Positions 28,080 through 36,871 of a stretch of 64,000 nucleotides of DNA are shown here, one piece after another (the first letter of the stretch is position 1; every line of letters starts with the position of its first letter). The translations under genes and the position numbers were made by a program. Source of the stretch: Novosphingobium aureum (GTDB lineage: Bacteria > Pseudomonadota > Alphaproteobacteria > Sphingomonadales > Sphingomonadaceae); assembly GCF_015865035.1 (NCBI RefSeq), contig NZ_JADZGI010000001.1, positions 558,001 to 622,000 on the forward strand, given 5' to 3'. Below the pieces are notes generated by a model. That model searched no databases, was not told the DNA's origin, and was given only the letters and a program-made list of their open reading frames with translations.

Positions 28080-28492
28080 TGACGATGTTCAAGCATGCCT
28101 ATCGCCGCGCCGCGTGGTCGGCCATCGGTGCCTTGGCCGGAGCGGCGGTGCTTGGCGCTCTCCCGGCCCGGGCAGGTGGTGACGGGGCAGTTGCAGGCAA
28201 GGCGCTGTTCTTGAAGCGGGCCTGTTCCGCGTGTCACTCGCTGGAGGCCGGGCGCAATCTCAACGGACCTACGCTTTCCGGGGTAATCGGGCGCGAGGCG
28301 GGCTCGCTCGAGGGCTATCGCTACTCGCCCGCGCTGGCCGCCGACAAGCGGCGCTGGGACAAGGCGCGGCTCGATGCCTGGCTGGCCGATCCGCGCGCGG
28401 TGGTCCCGGGAACCAAGATGGCGATCAAGGTCGCCTCGCCCGAGGAGCGTCGGCTGATCATCGCCTATCTAGCGGCAACGGGCTCGAAGTAG
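28079..28492 (+). CDS. Monoheme cytochrome c, periplasmic
   Basis: A 137-residue class I cytochrome c. It has a signal peptide (about 1-32, ending ALPARA), a haem-binding motif CSACH at 49-53, the NLNGPTLSGVIGR segment with a Pro/Leu typical of class I folds, and a probable axial Met at 114 (GTKMA). The start codon overlaps the FAD-oxidase stop by one base (TGATG). Likely partners are the quinohemoprotein dehydrogenase or the GMC complex nearby; it may pass electrons to a terminal oxidase. The AraC regulator gene converges from the other side. Confidence 0.88.
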   Translation: MTMFKHAYRRAAWSAIGALAGAAVLGALPARAGGDGAVAGKALFLKRACSACHSLEAGRNLNGPTLSGVIGREAGSLEGYRYSPALAADKRRWDKARLDAWLADPRAVVPGTKMAIKVASPEERRLIIAYLAATGSK

Positions 28493-28504
28493 CCTGGGCG
28501 TTTC

Positions 28505-28540
28505 GCGCCAGCGTCCGCGTTGCGGGTGCTGGCGCTTTCC
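28505..28540 (+). terminator. Probable terminator after the cytochrome c gene
   Basis: An 8-bp stem, GCGCCAGC (28505-28512) with GCTGGCGC (28528-28535), is followed by TTTCC. It lies 13 bp after the stop and in the convergent gap with the AraC gene. The U-run is short. Confidence 0.6.
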
Positions 28541-28542
28541 GT

Positions 28543-29532
28543 TCAGCGCCGCCGGTTGCGCAAGGTCTGCGAGGGACTGCAGCCATATTGCTGGCGATAG
28601 TACTGTGCGTAGCGGCCGAAATTGACGATCCCGCAATCGAGCATCATCTCGGTGACGCTGGCCTTGGGGTCGCTTCGGGCGAGCGTGGCATGGAGCTTTT
28701 CGAGGCGGTGCCGGCGCACGTATTCCACCGGGGTCTGGCCGAGGAACTGGCGAAAGCCGTTCTGCAGGCTGCGCACGCTGACCCCGACCCGGACTGCGAG
28801 GTCCGACACCGAGATCGCTTCCTCGATCGAATCGTGGATGATCTCGCGGGCGCGGCGCACGTGCCAGGGCGCGACGTCGTTGCCGTGCAGGGCGATCTGG
28901 TCCGAATAGGTGTTGCAGTAGTGATTGAGCAGCATCTCGACCATCAACATCGCGTACTGGCGCTGGGTGTGCTGCGCGGAAATGAGGCCGGGTGCGAACT
29001 CCATCTGCATGATCAGGTGCTGCAGCAGGTTGCGCCAGACCTGCGGCAGCTCGCGCCCGTTCTCGTTGCCGGGATGAAACAGGACCGGGCGGTTGACCGG
29101 GATGTGCAGGCACTGGGTGAGGTAGTCCTCGAAGGCGCTTTGCGCGATCTTGACCGTGAGGTGCTGGCACTGGTCGGTCATGCGGATACGGGTCGTGCGG
29201 CCCGGGCAGGTGATGTAGAGGTTGTCGGGCTGGATCAAGCCCTGCACGCCCGCGCTGCAGATCTCGGTGCGCCCACTCAGCGCTGCGTGGATCAGAAAGT
29301 GGGAATCGAGATCGATCGGCTCGATCACGACTTCCGATCCGTAGCGAATGTCGACGAGCTGCGCGTCGCCGACGTTCATGCAGCGAAGATTGACGTCCAT
29401 TTGTGCCGGATTGAAAATGTCCAGCGCATGTGGTGCCAGTTGTTTTCCAACAAAATCTACAATTTCATCCGCATTGGTCGACTTGAAGTCGCGTAGTGCG
29501 GTGCGCCCCGAAGTGTCGGTTGCAGTAAGCAT
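28543..29532 (-). CDS. AraC-family transcriptional regulator
   Basis: A 329-residue regulator. The start at 29532 is supported by a strong AGGGAGGAGTC just upstream on the minus strand. The N-terminal about 200 residues resemble the AraC-binding-like domain of the AraC_binding_2 type (found in catabolic activators). The C-terminal AraC HTH pair runs from about residue 225: SVSDLAVRVGVSVRSLQNGFRQFLG (first HTH), then SVTEMMLDCGIVNFGRYAQYYRQQYG (second). It is divergent from the aldehyde dehydrogenase and convergent with the oxidase operon. It is the best candidate for controlling the ALDH-TonB-GMC genes. It has the same gene type as PegR of polyethylene-glycol loci, but no ligand can be inferred. 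Confidence 0.88.
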   Translation of the reverse strand: MLTATDTSGRTALRDFKSTNADEIVDFVGKQLAPHALDIFNPAQMDVNLRCMNVGDAQLVDIRYGSEVVIEPIDLDSHFLIHAALSGRTEICSAGVQGLIQPDNLYITCPGRTTRIRMTDQCQHLTVKIAQSAFEDYLTQCLHIPVNRPVLFHPGNENGRELPQVWRNLLQHLIMQMEFAPGLISAQHTQRQYAMLMVEMLLNHYCNTYSDQIALHGNDVAPWHVRRAREIIHDSIEEAISVSDLAVRVGVSVRSLQNGFRQFLGQTPVEYVRRHRLEKLHATLARSDPKASVTEMMLDCGIVNFGRYAQYYRQQYGCSPSQTLRNRRR

Positions 29533-29771
29533 GACTCCTCCCTGCCGCCGTTACCGGCGGTCAATTCATCGTGACAGTACTGAGCCTTGGTCTTCCCCTG
29601 AAGTGTTCGAGGATGTGGGAATAAAATGAAAAGTCAAGTGTTTTGCAAACCGGGGCAGTCCGCGTTTGCTGCCAAATCGGTACCGAGCTTGCGCGATCTG
29701 AATAGCGCGCCCGCGCGCCTTCCCCCTAGCTGCGGAAAGCCATGCAAGACCCTGCATCTTCCGGAGTGCTT

Positions 29772-31274
29772 ATGACCCAGATTACCGACCAGAAGACCCT
29801 GCTGAGCGAGGCAGCCCGCGAGTTCGTGTCCGCGCCCAAGGGCATGCTCATCGACGGGGCCTGGTGCGACGCGCAGTCGGGCCGCACCATCAGCGTGACC
29901 GATCCCGCGACCGGCCTCGAGATCACCACCGTTCCTGCTGGCGGCAGCGCCGACGTGGACAAGGCGGTGGCCGCAGCCCGGCGTGCCTTCGAGGGGGAAT
30001 GGGCCCGGGTTCGCCCGGTCCAGCGCGAACGCCTGCTGCTCAGGCTCGCCGACATGCTGGAGGAGCGCGCTGACGAGTTTGCCGAGCTGGAGACGCTCGA
30101 CAACGGCAAGATCCTGATGATGTCACGTCATGCGGACCTCAATCTCGGCATCGATTCGCTGCGCTACATGGCTGGCTGGGCGACCAAGATCGAGGGCACC
30201 ACGATCTCGCCTTCCTTCGCCTACGTTCCCGATGTCCAGTTCGCCTCCTACACGCTGCGCGAGCCGGTCGGCGTTGTCGGCCAGATCATCCCCTGGAACT
30301 TCCCGCTGGTCATGGCGATCTGGAAGATCGCGCCGGCGCTGGCCGCGGGCTGCACCGTGGTGCTCAAGCCTGCTGAGGACACGCCGCTCACGGCACTGCG
30401 ACTGGGCCAGCTGATCTGCGAGGCGGGCTTTCCCGATGGCGTGGTCAACATCGTCACCGGCGATGCCGAGCCGGGCCAGGCGCTGGTCGACCATCCCGAC
30501 GTGGACAAGATCGCCTTCACCGGCTCGACTGAAGTGGGCAAGATCATCCAGCAGCGTGCGGCAGGCACGATGAAGCGCCTTTCGCTCGAACTGGGCGGCA
30601 AGTCGCCGGTGATCGTGCTCAAGGATGCGGACGTCAACATGGCGATCGAGGGCGCGGCGCAGGCGGTGTTTTTCAACCACGGTCAGGTCTGCACCGCCGG
30701 TTCGCGCCTCTTCGTCGAGCGCCCGCTCTACGATGCGGTGATCGACGGCCTGGCGCAGGCGGCACAGAGTTTCACTGTCGGGTCGGGCTTCGATCCGGCC
30801 TCGCAGATGGGACCGCTGGTCTCGGCGACGCAGCACCAGCGCGTACAGGCCTATCTCGACAAGGGCACCAGCGAGGGCGGCCGTCTCGTCGCGGGTGGTG
30901 GCTCGGTAGACGGTCCCGGCCACTTCATGCGCCCGGCGGTCTTCGCCGATGTCACCGAGCAGATGACGATCTACCGCGAGGAAATCTTCGGCCCGATCCT
31001 CGCCGCGACACCGTTCGACGATCTCGACGAGGTGACCCGCATGGCCAACGACAGTTCCTATGGGCTGGGAGCGAGCGTGTGGACCGGCAATCTGCACCTC
31101 GCCAACCGCTTCGTGCGCTCGCTCAAGGCAGGCAATGTCTGGGTCAATGCCCATAACCTGCTCGACCCGGCAGTGCCTTTCGGCGGTTACAAGATGTCGG
31201 GCTACGGTCGCGAACTGGGGCACGCGGTGCAGAACCTGTACACCGAATCCAAGTCGGTCACGATGCCCTTGTGA
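29772..31274 (+). CDS. NAD(P)-dependent aldehyde dehydrogenase
   Basis: A 500-residue aldehyde dehydrogenase. I choose ATG 29772, preceded by CCGGAG at a good distance; an in-frame ATG at 29742 would add 10 residues. Family motifs: PWNFPLVMAIWK, FTGSTEVGK (NAD-binding), LELGGKSP with the general-base Glu, and the nucleophilic Cys in FNHGQVCTAG, then EEIFGPIL. It would oxidise an aldehyde generated by the neighbouring alcohol dehydrogenases to the acid in the cytoplasm. A terminator-like hairpin follows about 60 bp after the stop. Confidence 0.92.
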   Translation: MTQITDQKTLLSEAAREFVSAPKGMLIDGAWCDAQSGRTISVTDPATGLEITTVPAGGSADVDKAVAAARRAFEGEWARVRPVQRERLLLRLADMLEERADEFAELETLDNGKILMMSRHADLNLGIDSLRYMAGWATKIEGTTISPSFAYVPDVQFASYTLREPVGVVGQIIPWNFPLVMAIWKIAPALAAGCTVVLKPAEDTPLTALRLGQLICEAGFPDGVVNIVTGDAEPGQALVDHPDVDKIAFTGSTEVGKIIQQRAAGTMKRLSLELGGKSPVIVLKDADVNMAIEGAAQAVFFNHGQVCTAGSRLFVERPLYDAVIDGLAQAAQSFTVGSGFDPASQMGPLVSATQHQRVQAYLDKGTSEGGRLVAGGGSVDGPGHFMRPAVFADVTEQMTIYREEIFGPILAATPFDDLDEVTRMANDSSYGLGASVWTGNLHLANRFVRSLKAGNVWVNAHNLLDPAVPFGGYKMSGYGRELGHAVQNLYTESKSVTMPL

Positions 31275-31637
31275 TCTGCCGCTGCGGCCGGGCGATGGTC
31301 CGTGCTGCACCGCAGGGGGCAAGTTCAGGAACGGGGCGCGCCTTCGCAGGAAGGCGCGCCTTGTGCGTTTGGCGCCCTGCAGCACACCGGGCAGGCCGCA
31401 GGCCCGGCGCGGCTGGTCGCGGATCGGACCCGTTCGGTAAGAATATGCCCGGTGAGCAGACGGTGTGCGACCTTTTGTTCCCAACGCGCACATTGACTGC
31501 GCAATCCGAATAGCGGTGCCCCGGCCTTGGTGACAGCCTCCCCCCGAATACAAGACTGGCGCAACAGGCTGGCGACGTTCGCAGGATCTCATTCCTAGGC
31601 CTTTGCAGGCCATGGCTCTTTCAGGGGGAAATACACC
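31275..31637. other. Intergenic stretch between ALDH and the TonB-dependent receptor
   Basis: 363 bp. It contains the hairpin at 31335-31365 and then the presumed promoter and leader of the receptor gene. No convincing gene is seen; the small open frames overlap a GC hairpin. Confidence 0.5.
31335..31365 (+). terminator. Hairpin terminator after ALDH
   Basis: A perfect 10-bp stem GGCGCGCCTT (31335-31344) / AAGGCGCGCC (31351-31360) with a 6-nt loop, followed by TTGTG. It separates ALDH from the TonB-receptor operon. Confidence 0.75.
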
Positions 31638-33920
31638 ATGTCACGATCATCTAGCCGCTTGCGCAAACTGTCTGTCCTGCTCGCATCGGGTGCCGGTCTC
31701 GCCGCACTCGCGACCCCGGCCATGGCGCAGGAGGCGAGCGAGCCCAGTGCCGGGCTGGAGGTCATCACCGTCACCGCGCGCAAGCAGGTCGAGGACTTGC
31801 AGTCGACACCTATCTCGATCACCGCGTTCAGCGCCGAGCGGCTCGAGGCGCATGGCATCACACAGATCAACAAGGTCCAGGATTTCACCCCCAACCTGAC
31901 CTTCGCGAACGTGCCCTCGAACTCCGGCATCGCCTCGAATGCGGCGGTCTACATCCGCGGTATCGGCCAGAGCGACTTTGCCCCCACCACCGAGCCGGGC
32001 GTGGGTATCTACATCGACGGCGTTTATCTGGGCCGTACCGCGGGCGGCGTGTTCGACCTGATCGACGTGGCCTCGGTCGAGGTGCTGCGCGGACCACAGG
32101 GCACCTTGTTCGGGCGCAACACGATCGGCGGCGCGATCAACATCACCACGGTCCAGCCCGACGATACCCTGCGCGTGAAGGCCGACATCAAGTACGGCAC
32201 CGACGATCTAGTCAACGTGCGCGGGATGATCTCGGGACCCCTCACCGAAGGGCTTTATGCCAAGGTGTCGGCAGGCCTGTTCAGCCAGGATGGCTTCGTC
32301 GATGCGCCAGCGCTCGGCAAGACCCTCGGCAACAAGGACAGCAAGATGATCCGCGGCGCGCTTCGCTTCGCGCCGGAGGGAAGCGGGCTCGATATCACGC
32401 TTGCAGCCGACTACACCCGCGACAAGAGCAATGGCGCCCCTGTCGTCGTGACCGGGATCGATCCCGATGAAATGGGCAGCTTCGTCACGCTCAACAACCT
32501 GATCGCCAGCGGCATGACCAGCCCGGGCTACTGTCTGAGCCCGGAACAGGCTGCCAATACCGCATGCTTCAATGAGCGCCTGTACAGCCGCGATACCAAC
32601 TATGCGACGCGCGACACCTTCTCCGACCTCGAACTGTGGTCGACCTCGCTCACCGTCGCCTACGACCTGAGTGACGATATCCAGGTCAAGTCGATCACCG
32701 CGCTGCGCCGGATCAACGGCTCCTTCGCGCAGGACCGTGACGGTTCGAACCTCGACATCAACTACGTCTACGACGACTTCAAGCAGAAGCAGTTCAGCCA
32801 GGAGTTGCAGCTGGTCGGCAATTCGCTCGACGGTCGGCTCGACTGGGTGGCGGGCTTCTACTACTTCACCGAGTCCGGACGCGACATCAATCCGATCGAC
32901 TTCCTTGTCGTCTATGCCCAGTCGGGCGGATACTACGACTACAAGAACTGGGCCGGTTTCGCCCAGGTCGGCTACGAACTGGTCGATGGCCTGACCCTGA
33001 CGGGAGGGCTGCGCTACACCGACGACCAGAAGTCGTTTCTGCCCGACCAGTACGTGATCGACACACTCGAACCGTTCCTCTCGCTGCCCGCCGGCACGCG
33101 TCTGGCGCCTTACGAATGGGCCGACAACAACGTCCAGAAGTGGACGCCGATGGTCAACCTGTCGTGGCAGGCAACGCCTGACTTCATGGTCTACGCAACC
33201 TATTCCGAAGGCTTCAAGGGCGGCGGCTATACCCAGCGTGTGTTCCCGCCCGAACCTTCGCTGCCCAGCTTCCGCCCGGAATCGGTCAGTTCCTACGAGG
33301 CCGGTTTCAAGCTCATGGCGATGAACAACATGCTGCGCCTCAACGGCGCGGCCTTCTACGCCGATTACACCGACATGCAGTTGCTGGTCGCAGACGCCAC
33401 CCGCGTCGGGCCGTTCTTTACCAATGCCGGCAAGGCGCGCATCCAGGGCTTCGAGCTGGAGACCAATTTCGCGCCGGGCAACGGAATTCGTCTCAACGCC
33501 TCGCTGGGCATGACCGATGCCGACTACAAGGAACTGAACGAGGGCGTGCAGGGTCTGACGCTCGATTCCAAGTTCGTCTACGTCTCCAAGTGGACCGCGA
33601 GCGCGTCGGGCGAAAAGGAATTCGACCTCGATTCTGCGGGTACCGTTACCCCGCACCTCGACTGGTCGTACCGTTCGGGCTTCTTCACCAACGCCAACGG
33701 GATCAACAATCCCGAGCTCTATCAGCCCGGGTACAGCGTGTTCAACGCTAACGTGCGCTGGCGCGATGCAGGCGAGAACCTCTCTTTCACGGTGGGTGTC
33801 GACAACCTGGGCAACAAGAAGTTCCGCACCTTCGGCGATTACCAGCCCAGCTTCGGCTTCTTCATGCAGGCCTTCGATCGCGGTCGCCAGTACTACGCCA
33901 AGATCGGGTACAACTTCTGA
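31638..33920 (+). CDS. TonB-dependent outer-membrane receptor
   Basis: A 760-residue receptor preceded by AGGGGGAAA. The signal peptide is about residues 1-32 (ending PAMAQ). A TonB-box-like EVITVTARK follows, then the plug domain (VYIRGIGQSDF, GPQGTLFGRNTIGGAINI), then a 22-strand-type barrel ending KIGYNF with terminal Phe. Receptors with this EP.SITAFSAERL plug start are numerous in sphingomonads and often take up aromatic, terpenoid or polymer-derived compounds. The gene overlaps the next by one base (TGATG), linking uptake to the Tat/GMC oxidation pair. Confidence 0.93.
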   Translation: MSRSSSRLRKLSVLLASGAGLAALATPAMAQEASEPSAGLEVITVTARKQVEDLQSTPISITAFSAERLEAHGITQINKVQDFTPNLTFANVPSNSGIASNAAVYIRGIGQSDFAPTTEPGVGIYIDGVYLGRTAGGVFDLIDVASVEVLRGPQGTLFGRNTIGGAINITTVQPDDTLRVKADIKYGTDDLVNVRGMISGPLTEGLYAKVSAGLFSQDGFVDAPALGKTLGNKDSKMIRGALRFAPEGSGLDITLAADYTRDKSNGAPVVVTGIDPDEMGSFVTLNNLIASGMTSPGYCLSPEQAANTACFNERLYSRDTNYATRDTFSDLELWSTSLTVAYDLSDDIQVKSITALRRINGSFAQDRDGSNLDINYVYDDFKQKQFSQELQLVGNSLDGRLDWVAGFYYFTESGRDINPIDFLVVYAQSGGYYDYKNWAGFAQVGYELVDGLTLTGGLRYTDDQKSFLPDQYVIDTLEPFLSLPAGTRLAPYEWADNNVQKWTPMVNLSWQATPDFMVYATYSEGFKGGGYTQRVFPPEPSLPSFRPESVSSYEAGFKLMAMNNMLRLNGAAFYADYTDMQLLVADATRVGPFFTNAGKARIQGFELETNFAPGNGIRLNASLGMTDADYKELNEGVQGLTLDSKFVYVSKWTASASGEKEFDLDSAGTVTPHLDWSYRSGFFTNANGINNPELYQPGYSVFNANVRWRDAGENLSFTVGVDNLGNKKFRTFGDYQPSFGFFMQAFDRGRQYYAKIGYNF

Positions 33921-34444
33921 TGGGCGTGTCAGCCGCATGCATGAGCGTGTCGCGCCGGGGTCTGCTCGGCAGGATGGCGTTCGGTGCTCTCCTGCCGGGG
34001 CTCGGGGCGCTTGCCGTCCCGGCCCATGGGGCCGAGGCGGTCAGTGCTGAGCTGGCGACGAGCGCGGCACTGCTCAATGCGATGTTCCCGCACGATGCGC
34101 TCGATGCCGGGTTCTACCGCGAGATGGCGGCACGATATCTCGACGAGCTGGCAACGCGGCCCGAGGCGCTCGCAGCGCACCGGGCCGGGCTGGGGGTGCT
34201 CGACGGTTCCTACATCGCGCCCTTCGTGCAGCTGCCCGAGGTGATCCAGCGCTCGATGGTGGCGAAGGTCGATCAGGAGCCGTTCTTCACGGCTTTCCTG
34301 ATGCGCGGTGCCGAGCTCGTCTACCGCGACCAGCGGGCTTGGGACCTGCTGGGCTACGAGGGCTCCTCGGTCGAATACGGCGGTTACCTCGATCGCGGTT
34401 TCGATGACATTGACTGGCTGCCGGCTGCAGGAGGCACGCAGTGA
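33920..34444 (+). CDS. Tat-targeted small subunit, gluconate 2-dehydrogenase subunit 3-like
   Basis: A 174-residue protein with a twin-arginine leader (SRRGLLGR at about residues 10-17, then a hydrophobic stretch ending PAHGAEA). ATG 33920 overlaps the receptor stop; an internal ATG at 33941 would also keep the leader. The mature part has the short helical pattern of gluconate 2-dehydrogenase gamma-like subunits: an early FPHD, then a C-terminal YEGSSVEYGGYLDRGF resembling the conserved YPGS..GY-type region. In this family the Tat leader carries the leaderless GMC flavoprotein out of the cell by piggy-back. The gene directly precedes and overlaps the GMC gene. Confidence 0.72.
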   Translation: MGVSAACMSVSRRGLLGRMAFGALLPGLGALAVPAHGAEAVSAELATSAALLNAMFPHDALDAGFYREMAARYLDELATRPEALAAHRAGLGVLDGSYIAPFVQLPEVIQRSMVAKVDQEPFFTAFLMRGAELVYRDQRAWDLLGYEGSSVEYGGYLDRGFDDIDWLPAAGGTQ

Positions 34445-35994
34445 CGACCTTTTCGCTGGATGACAGTTCGGTATTCGTGATCATCGGTTCGGGGGCGGGC
34501 GGCGGCGTGCTCTCGCGCGAGCTGGCCAGCCGCGGGCACAAGGTGGTCTGTCTCGAGGCGGGCCCGCGTCTGACGCTCGGTGACGTCGTCAACGACGAGA
34601 CCGAAATGTTCAACAAGCTCACCTGGCTCGACCGGCGCATGGCGACGGGCAAGCCCGATCCCAATTTCCCGGTGTGGGGCTGCAAGACCGTGGGCGGCAC
34701 GACCATGCACTGGACCGGGGCCTGCCCGCGCTTCGAGCCGCACGAGATGCGCGCGCTCAGTACTTATGGCGAGATGCCCGACGCGACGCTGGTCGACTGG
34801 CCGGTAACCCCGGAGGAAATGGCCGACTGGTACGACAAGGCCGAGACTCGCATGGGCGTGACCGGCACGCAGGGCTATCCGCACCTGCCGCCGGGCAACA
34901 ATTACAAGGTGCTCGAGGCAGGCGCGCGCAAGTGTGGCTATACCGACATGGACACGCACAACATGGCGATCAACTCGATCGATCGCGATGGCCGTCCGCA
35001 TTGTCGCCAGCTTGGCTTCTGCACTTCGGGCTGCGCGGTCGGGGCCAAGTGGTCGACGCTCTACACCGAGATCCCCGCTGCCGAGGAAACCGGCAATTTC
35101 GAGTTGCGGCCGGGTTGCATGGTGACCGGGCTGGAGGTCGGCGAGGACGGGCGCATCGCCTCGGTGACCTACCTTAGCGACGGCAAGAGCTATACCCAGA
35201 AGGCGCGGGCGGTATCGGTCGCGGGCAACGTCGTCGAGACGACGCGGCTGCTGCTCAACAATCGTTCGCAGCGCCATCCTGACGGCCTTGCCAACTCAAG
35301 CGGTCTGGTCGGGCGCAACTACATGCGCCACTTCACCATCCAGGTCATGGGGGTGATGCCCGGCAAGGTCCATTTCTACCGACAGACCCATCTCGCCGGG
35401 GTCGTGCGCGACGAGCGCGCGCACCGGCCCGAGCGCGGCTTTGCCGGTGGCTTCCTGATCTCGACCGTGCCGTTCACGCCCGAGGTCTTGGCCAAGAACA
35501 TGCTGACCGGCGGCTGGGGGCGCGATCTGACTCAGGTTCTCGACAAGTACGAATACCTTGCCGGCATGTTGCTGACCGGCGAGGACCCGCCCCAGCTCGA
35601 CAACCGTATCACGCTGCATCCCGAGGCGCGCGACGGTTACGGACTGCCGGTCCCGGTGATCCACTACGAGGACCATCCCAATACGATCGCGATGAAGGAT
35701 TATGCCTGGAAGGCGGGGCGTCGCATCTACGAGGCGATGGGAGCCGAGCAGGTCATCGAGATGGGCGACTACATTCCCGCCACGCACAACATGGGCACTG
35801 CGCGCATGGGCGAGGACCCGGCGACGAGCGTTTGCAACCCGTTCGGGCGCACGCACGATGTCGCCAACCTGTTCGTTTCGGACGGGAGCCTGTTCCCGAC
35901 TGCTGGCGGCTGCAACCCGACCCTGACCATCGTCGCACTGGCCATGCGCCAGGCGCAGCATATCGACGGCGAGCTCAAGGCTGGCCGTCTCTAG
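34441..35994 (+). CDS. GMC-family FAD oxidoreductase, gluconate-2-dehydrogenase-like large subunit
   Basis: A 517-residue flavoprotein starting at GTG 34441 (GTGA overlap). The FAD-binding motif GSGAGGGVLSRELA lies near residues 17-30 and KTVGGTTMHW is the GMC N-domain signature. The C-terminal domain contains THNMGTARMG with the active-site His and SDGSLFPTAGGCNPTLTIVALA. It lacks a signal peptide, consistent with Tat export with the small subunit. It probably oxidises an alcohol or sugar-like hydroxyl in the periplasm, delivering electrons to a cytochrome c or quinone. Polyethylene-glycol dehydrogenase PegA is also GMC, but the subunit-3 pairing here is closer to gluconate-type enzymes. Confidence 0.87.
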   Translation: MTTFSLDDSSVFVIIGSGAGGGVLSRELASRGHKVVCLEAGPRLTLGDVVNDETEMFNKLTWLDRRMATGKPDPNFPVWGCKTVGGTTMHWTGACPRFEPHEMRALSTYGEMPDATLVDWPVTPEEMADWYDKAETRMGVTGTQGYPHLPPGNNYKVLEAGARKCGYTDMDTHNMAINSIDRDGRPHCRQLGFCTSGCAVGAKWSTLYTEIPAAEETGNFELRPGCMVTGLEVGEDGRIASVTYLSDGKSYTQKARAVSVAGNVVETTRLLLNNRSQRHPDGLANSSGLVGRNYMRHFTIQVMGVMPGKVHFYRQTHLAGVVRDERAHRPERGFAGGFLISTVPFTPEVLAKNMLTGGWGRDLTQVLDKYEYLAGMLLTGEDPPQLDNRITLHPEARDGYGLPVPVIHYEDHPNTIAMKDYAWKAGRRIYEAMGAEQVIEMGDYIPATHNMGTARMGEDPATSVCNPFGRTHDVANLFVSDGSLFPTAGGCNPTLTIVALAMRQAQHIDGELKAGRL

Positions 35995-36011
35995 TCTCCC
36001 ACCTCGAGGCA

Positions 36012-36050
36012 TCCCGCCGCGCCGCCTTAACGGTGCGGCGGGACCTTCTT
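36012..36050 (+). terminator. Hairpin terminator after the GMC operon
   Basis: TCCCGCCGC (36012-36020) pairs with GCGGCGGGA (36035-36043), followed by CCTTCTT. It lies 18 bp after the GMC stop. Confidence 0.7.
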
Positions 36051-36143
36051 GCCTGAGATCGGCGGTTCGAGACGAGTGTGAATGCGCAGATGCACGATAG
36101 AGAGCGCAGCGCCGCAGTGAACGGGGGACGTTCGCCTCGCGGC

Positions 36144-36590
36144 TCACTGAACGATGTTGCGGGTGATCGTGCGCATGATGCGGTTGAGCGAGGCGACTTC
36201 CTTTGCCGAGACACCCTCGAAGGTTCGCGCGTAGATGCGGTTCGCAGCATCCCAGGCAGCGCGGCTCGCCACCTTTCCGCTCTCGGTCAGTCGCACTTCG
36301 GTGACGCGCTGGTCGTTGGCGCGCGGGCTGCAGCTGACAAGGCCGTCGGCGGTCATGCGCTTGATGATCTTGGTCATCGTCGGCAGCTTGGAGATGGCAT
36401 GGTCCGCGATCTCGCTGACGCTGAGCCGTTCGCGGTCGCGCAGCGCCATCAGCACGCGCCATTGCGGCACGTCGAGCCCGATTGGCTTGAGCGCCAGCTC
36501 CATCTGCTGGAGGTAGCGTCCGGAGAACCGGGTCAGCCAGTAGAACGGCCAGTCTTCCATGTTGAAGCCGGCCTCGGTGACAGGTTCCAT
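36144..36590 (-). CDS. MarR-family regulator, iac-locus associated
   Basis: A 148-residue winged-helix regulator. The start segment contains WPFYWLTR, which is also present in the second MarR of this locus (40598-41062), so the two are paralogues. The wHTH spans about residues 60-105 (LSVSEIADHAISKLPTMTKIIKRMTADGLV, then the wing RANDQRVTEVRLT). It is divergent from iacA with a 281-bp intergenic region holding a candidate operator. MarR proteins repress iac and iad auxin-degradation operons in other bacteria and dissociate on indole-3-acetate. This copy probably controls the iacA-iacB-iacE-iacG unit. Confidence 0.82.
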   Translation of the reverse strand: MEPVTEAGFNMEDWPFYWLTRFSGRYLQQMELALKPIGLDVPQWRVLMALRDRERLSVSEIADHAISKLPTMTKIIKRMTADGLVSCSPRANDQRVTEVRLTESGKVASRAAWDAANRIYARTFEGVSAKEVASLNRIMRTITRNIVQ

Positions 36591-36710
36591 CAGCTTTCAA
36601 TTCCCTCTTCTCATGGCCCGATACCGCCTGGTTCGGGTTTTTATGTCGCCCTCGTGCGGGGCCTCTGCTGATTGCCCTATCCCGACCCGGACGACAGGAC
36701 AATGCCAATA

Positions 36711-36734
36711 ATTATAGTTGACCTTTCAAATAAT
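36711..36734. promoter_or_regulatory. Candidate MarR operator upstream of iacA
   Basis: ATTATAGTTGA (36711-36721) and TTCAAATAAT (36725-36734) form an imperfect inverted repeat in an AT-rich patch of the divergent MarR/iacA region. It contains ATAGTTGAC (36714-36722), shared with the other MarR-associated promoter at 41079-41087. Confidence 0.5.
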
Positions 36735-36871
36735 ATTCACGTAGCATCGCCCCAATGTCGCAGCAATGGCGGCAGCCTGGGACAATCTGCGGTTCACTGA
36801 AAAACCAAGCAATGCGCGCCAGTGCCGGGCCGGTCGGTGCGCAGGTCGAACTCCAGCATGGAGAGTGAGAG

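Noticed and set aside
28543..35994. Naming these genes pegR, pegC, pegB and pegA outright
   Set aside because: The order differs from known peg operons, pegE is missing, and the GMC gene is paired with a gluconate-type Tat small subunit.
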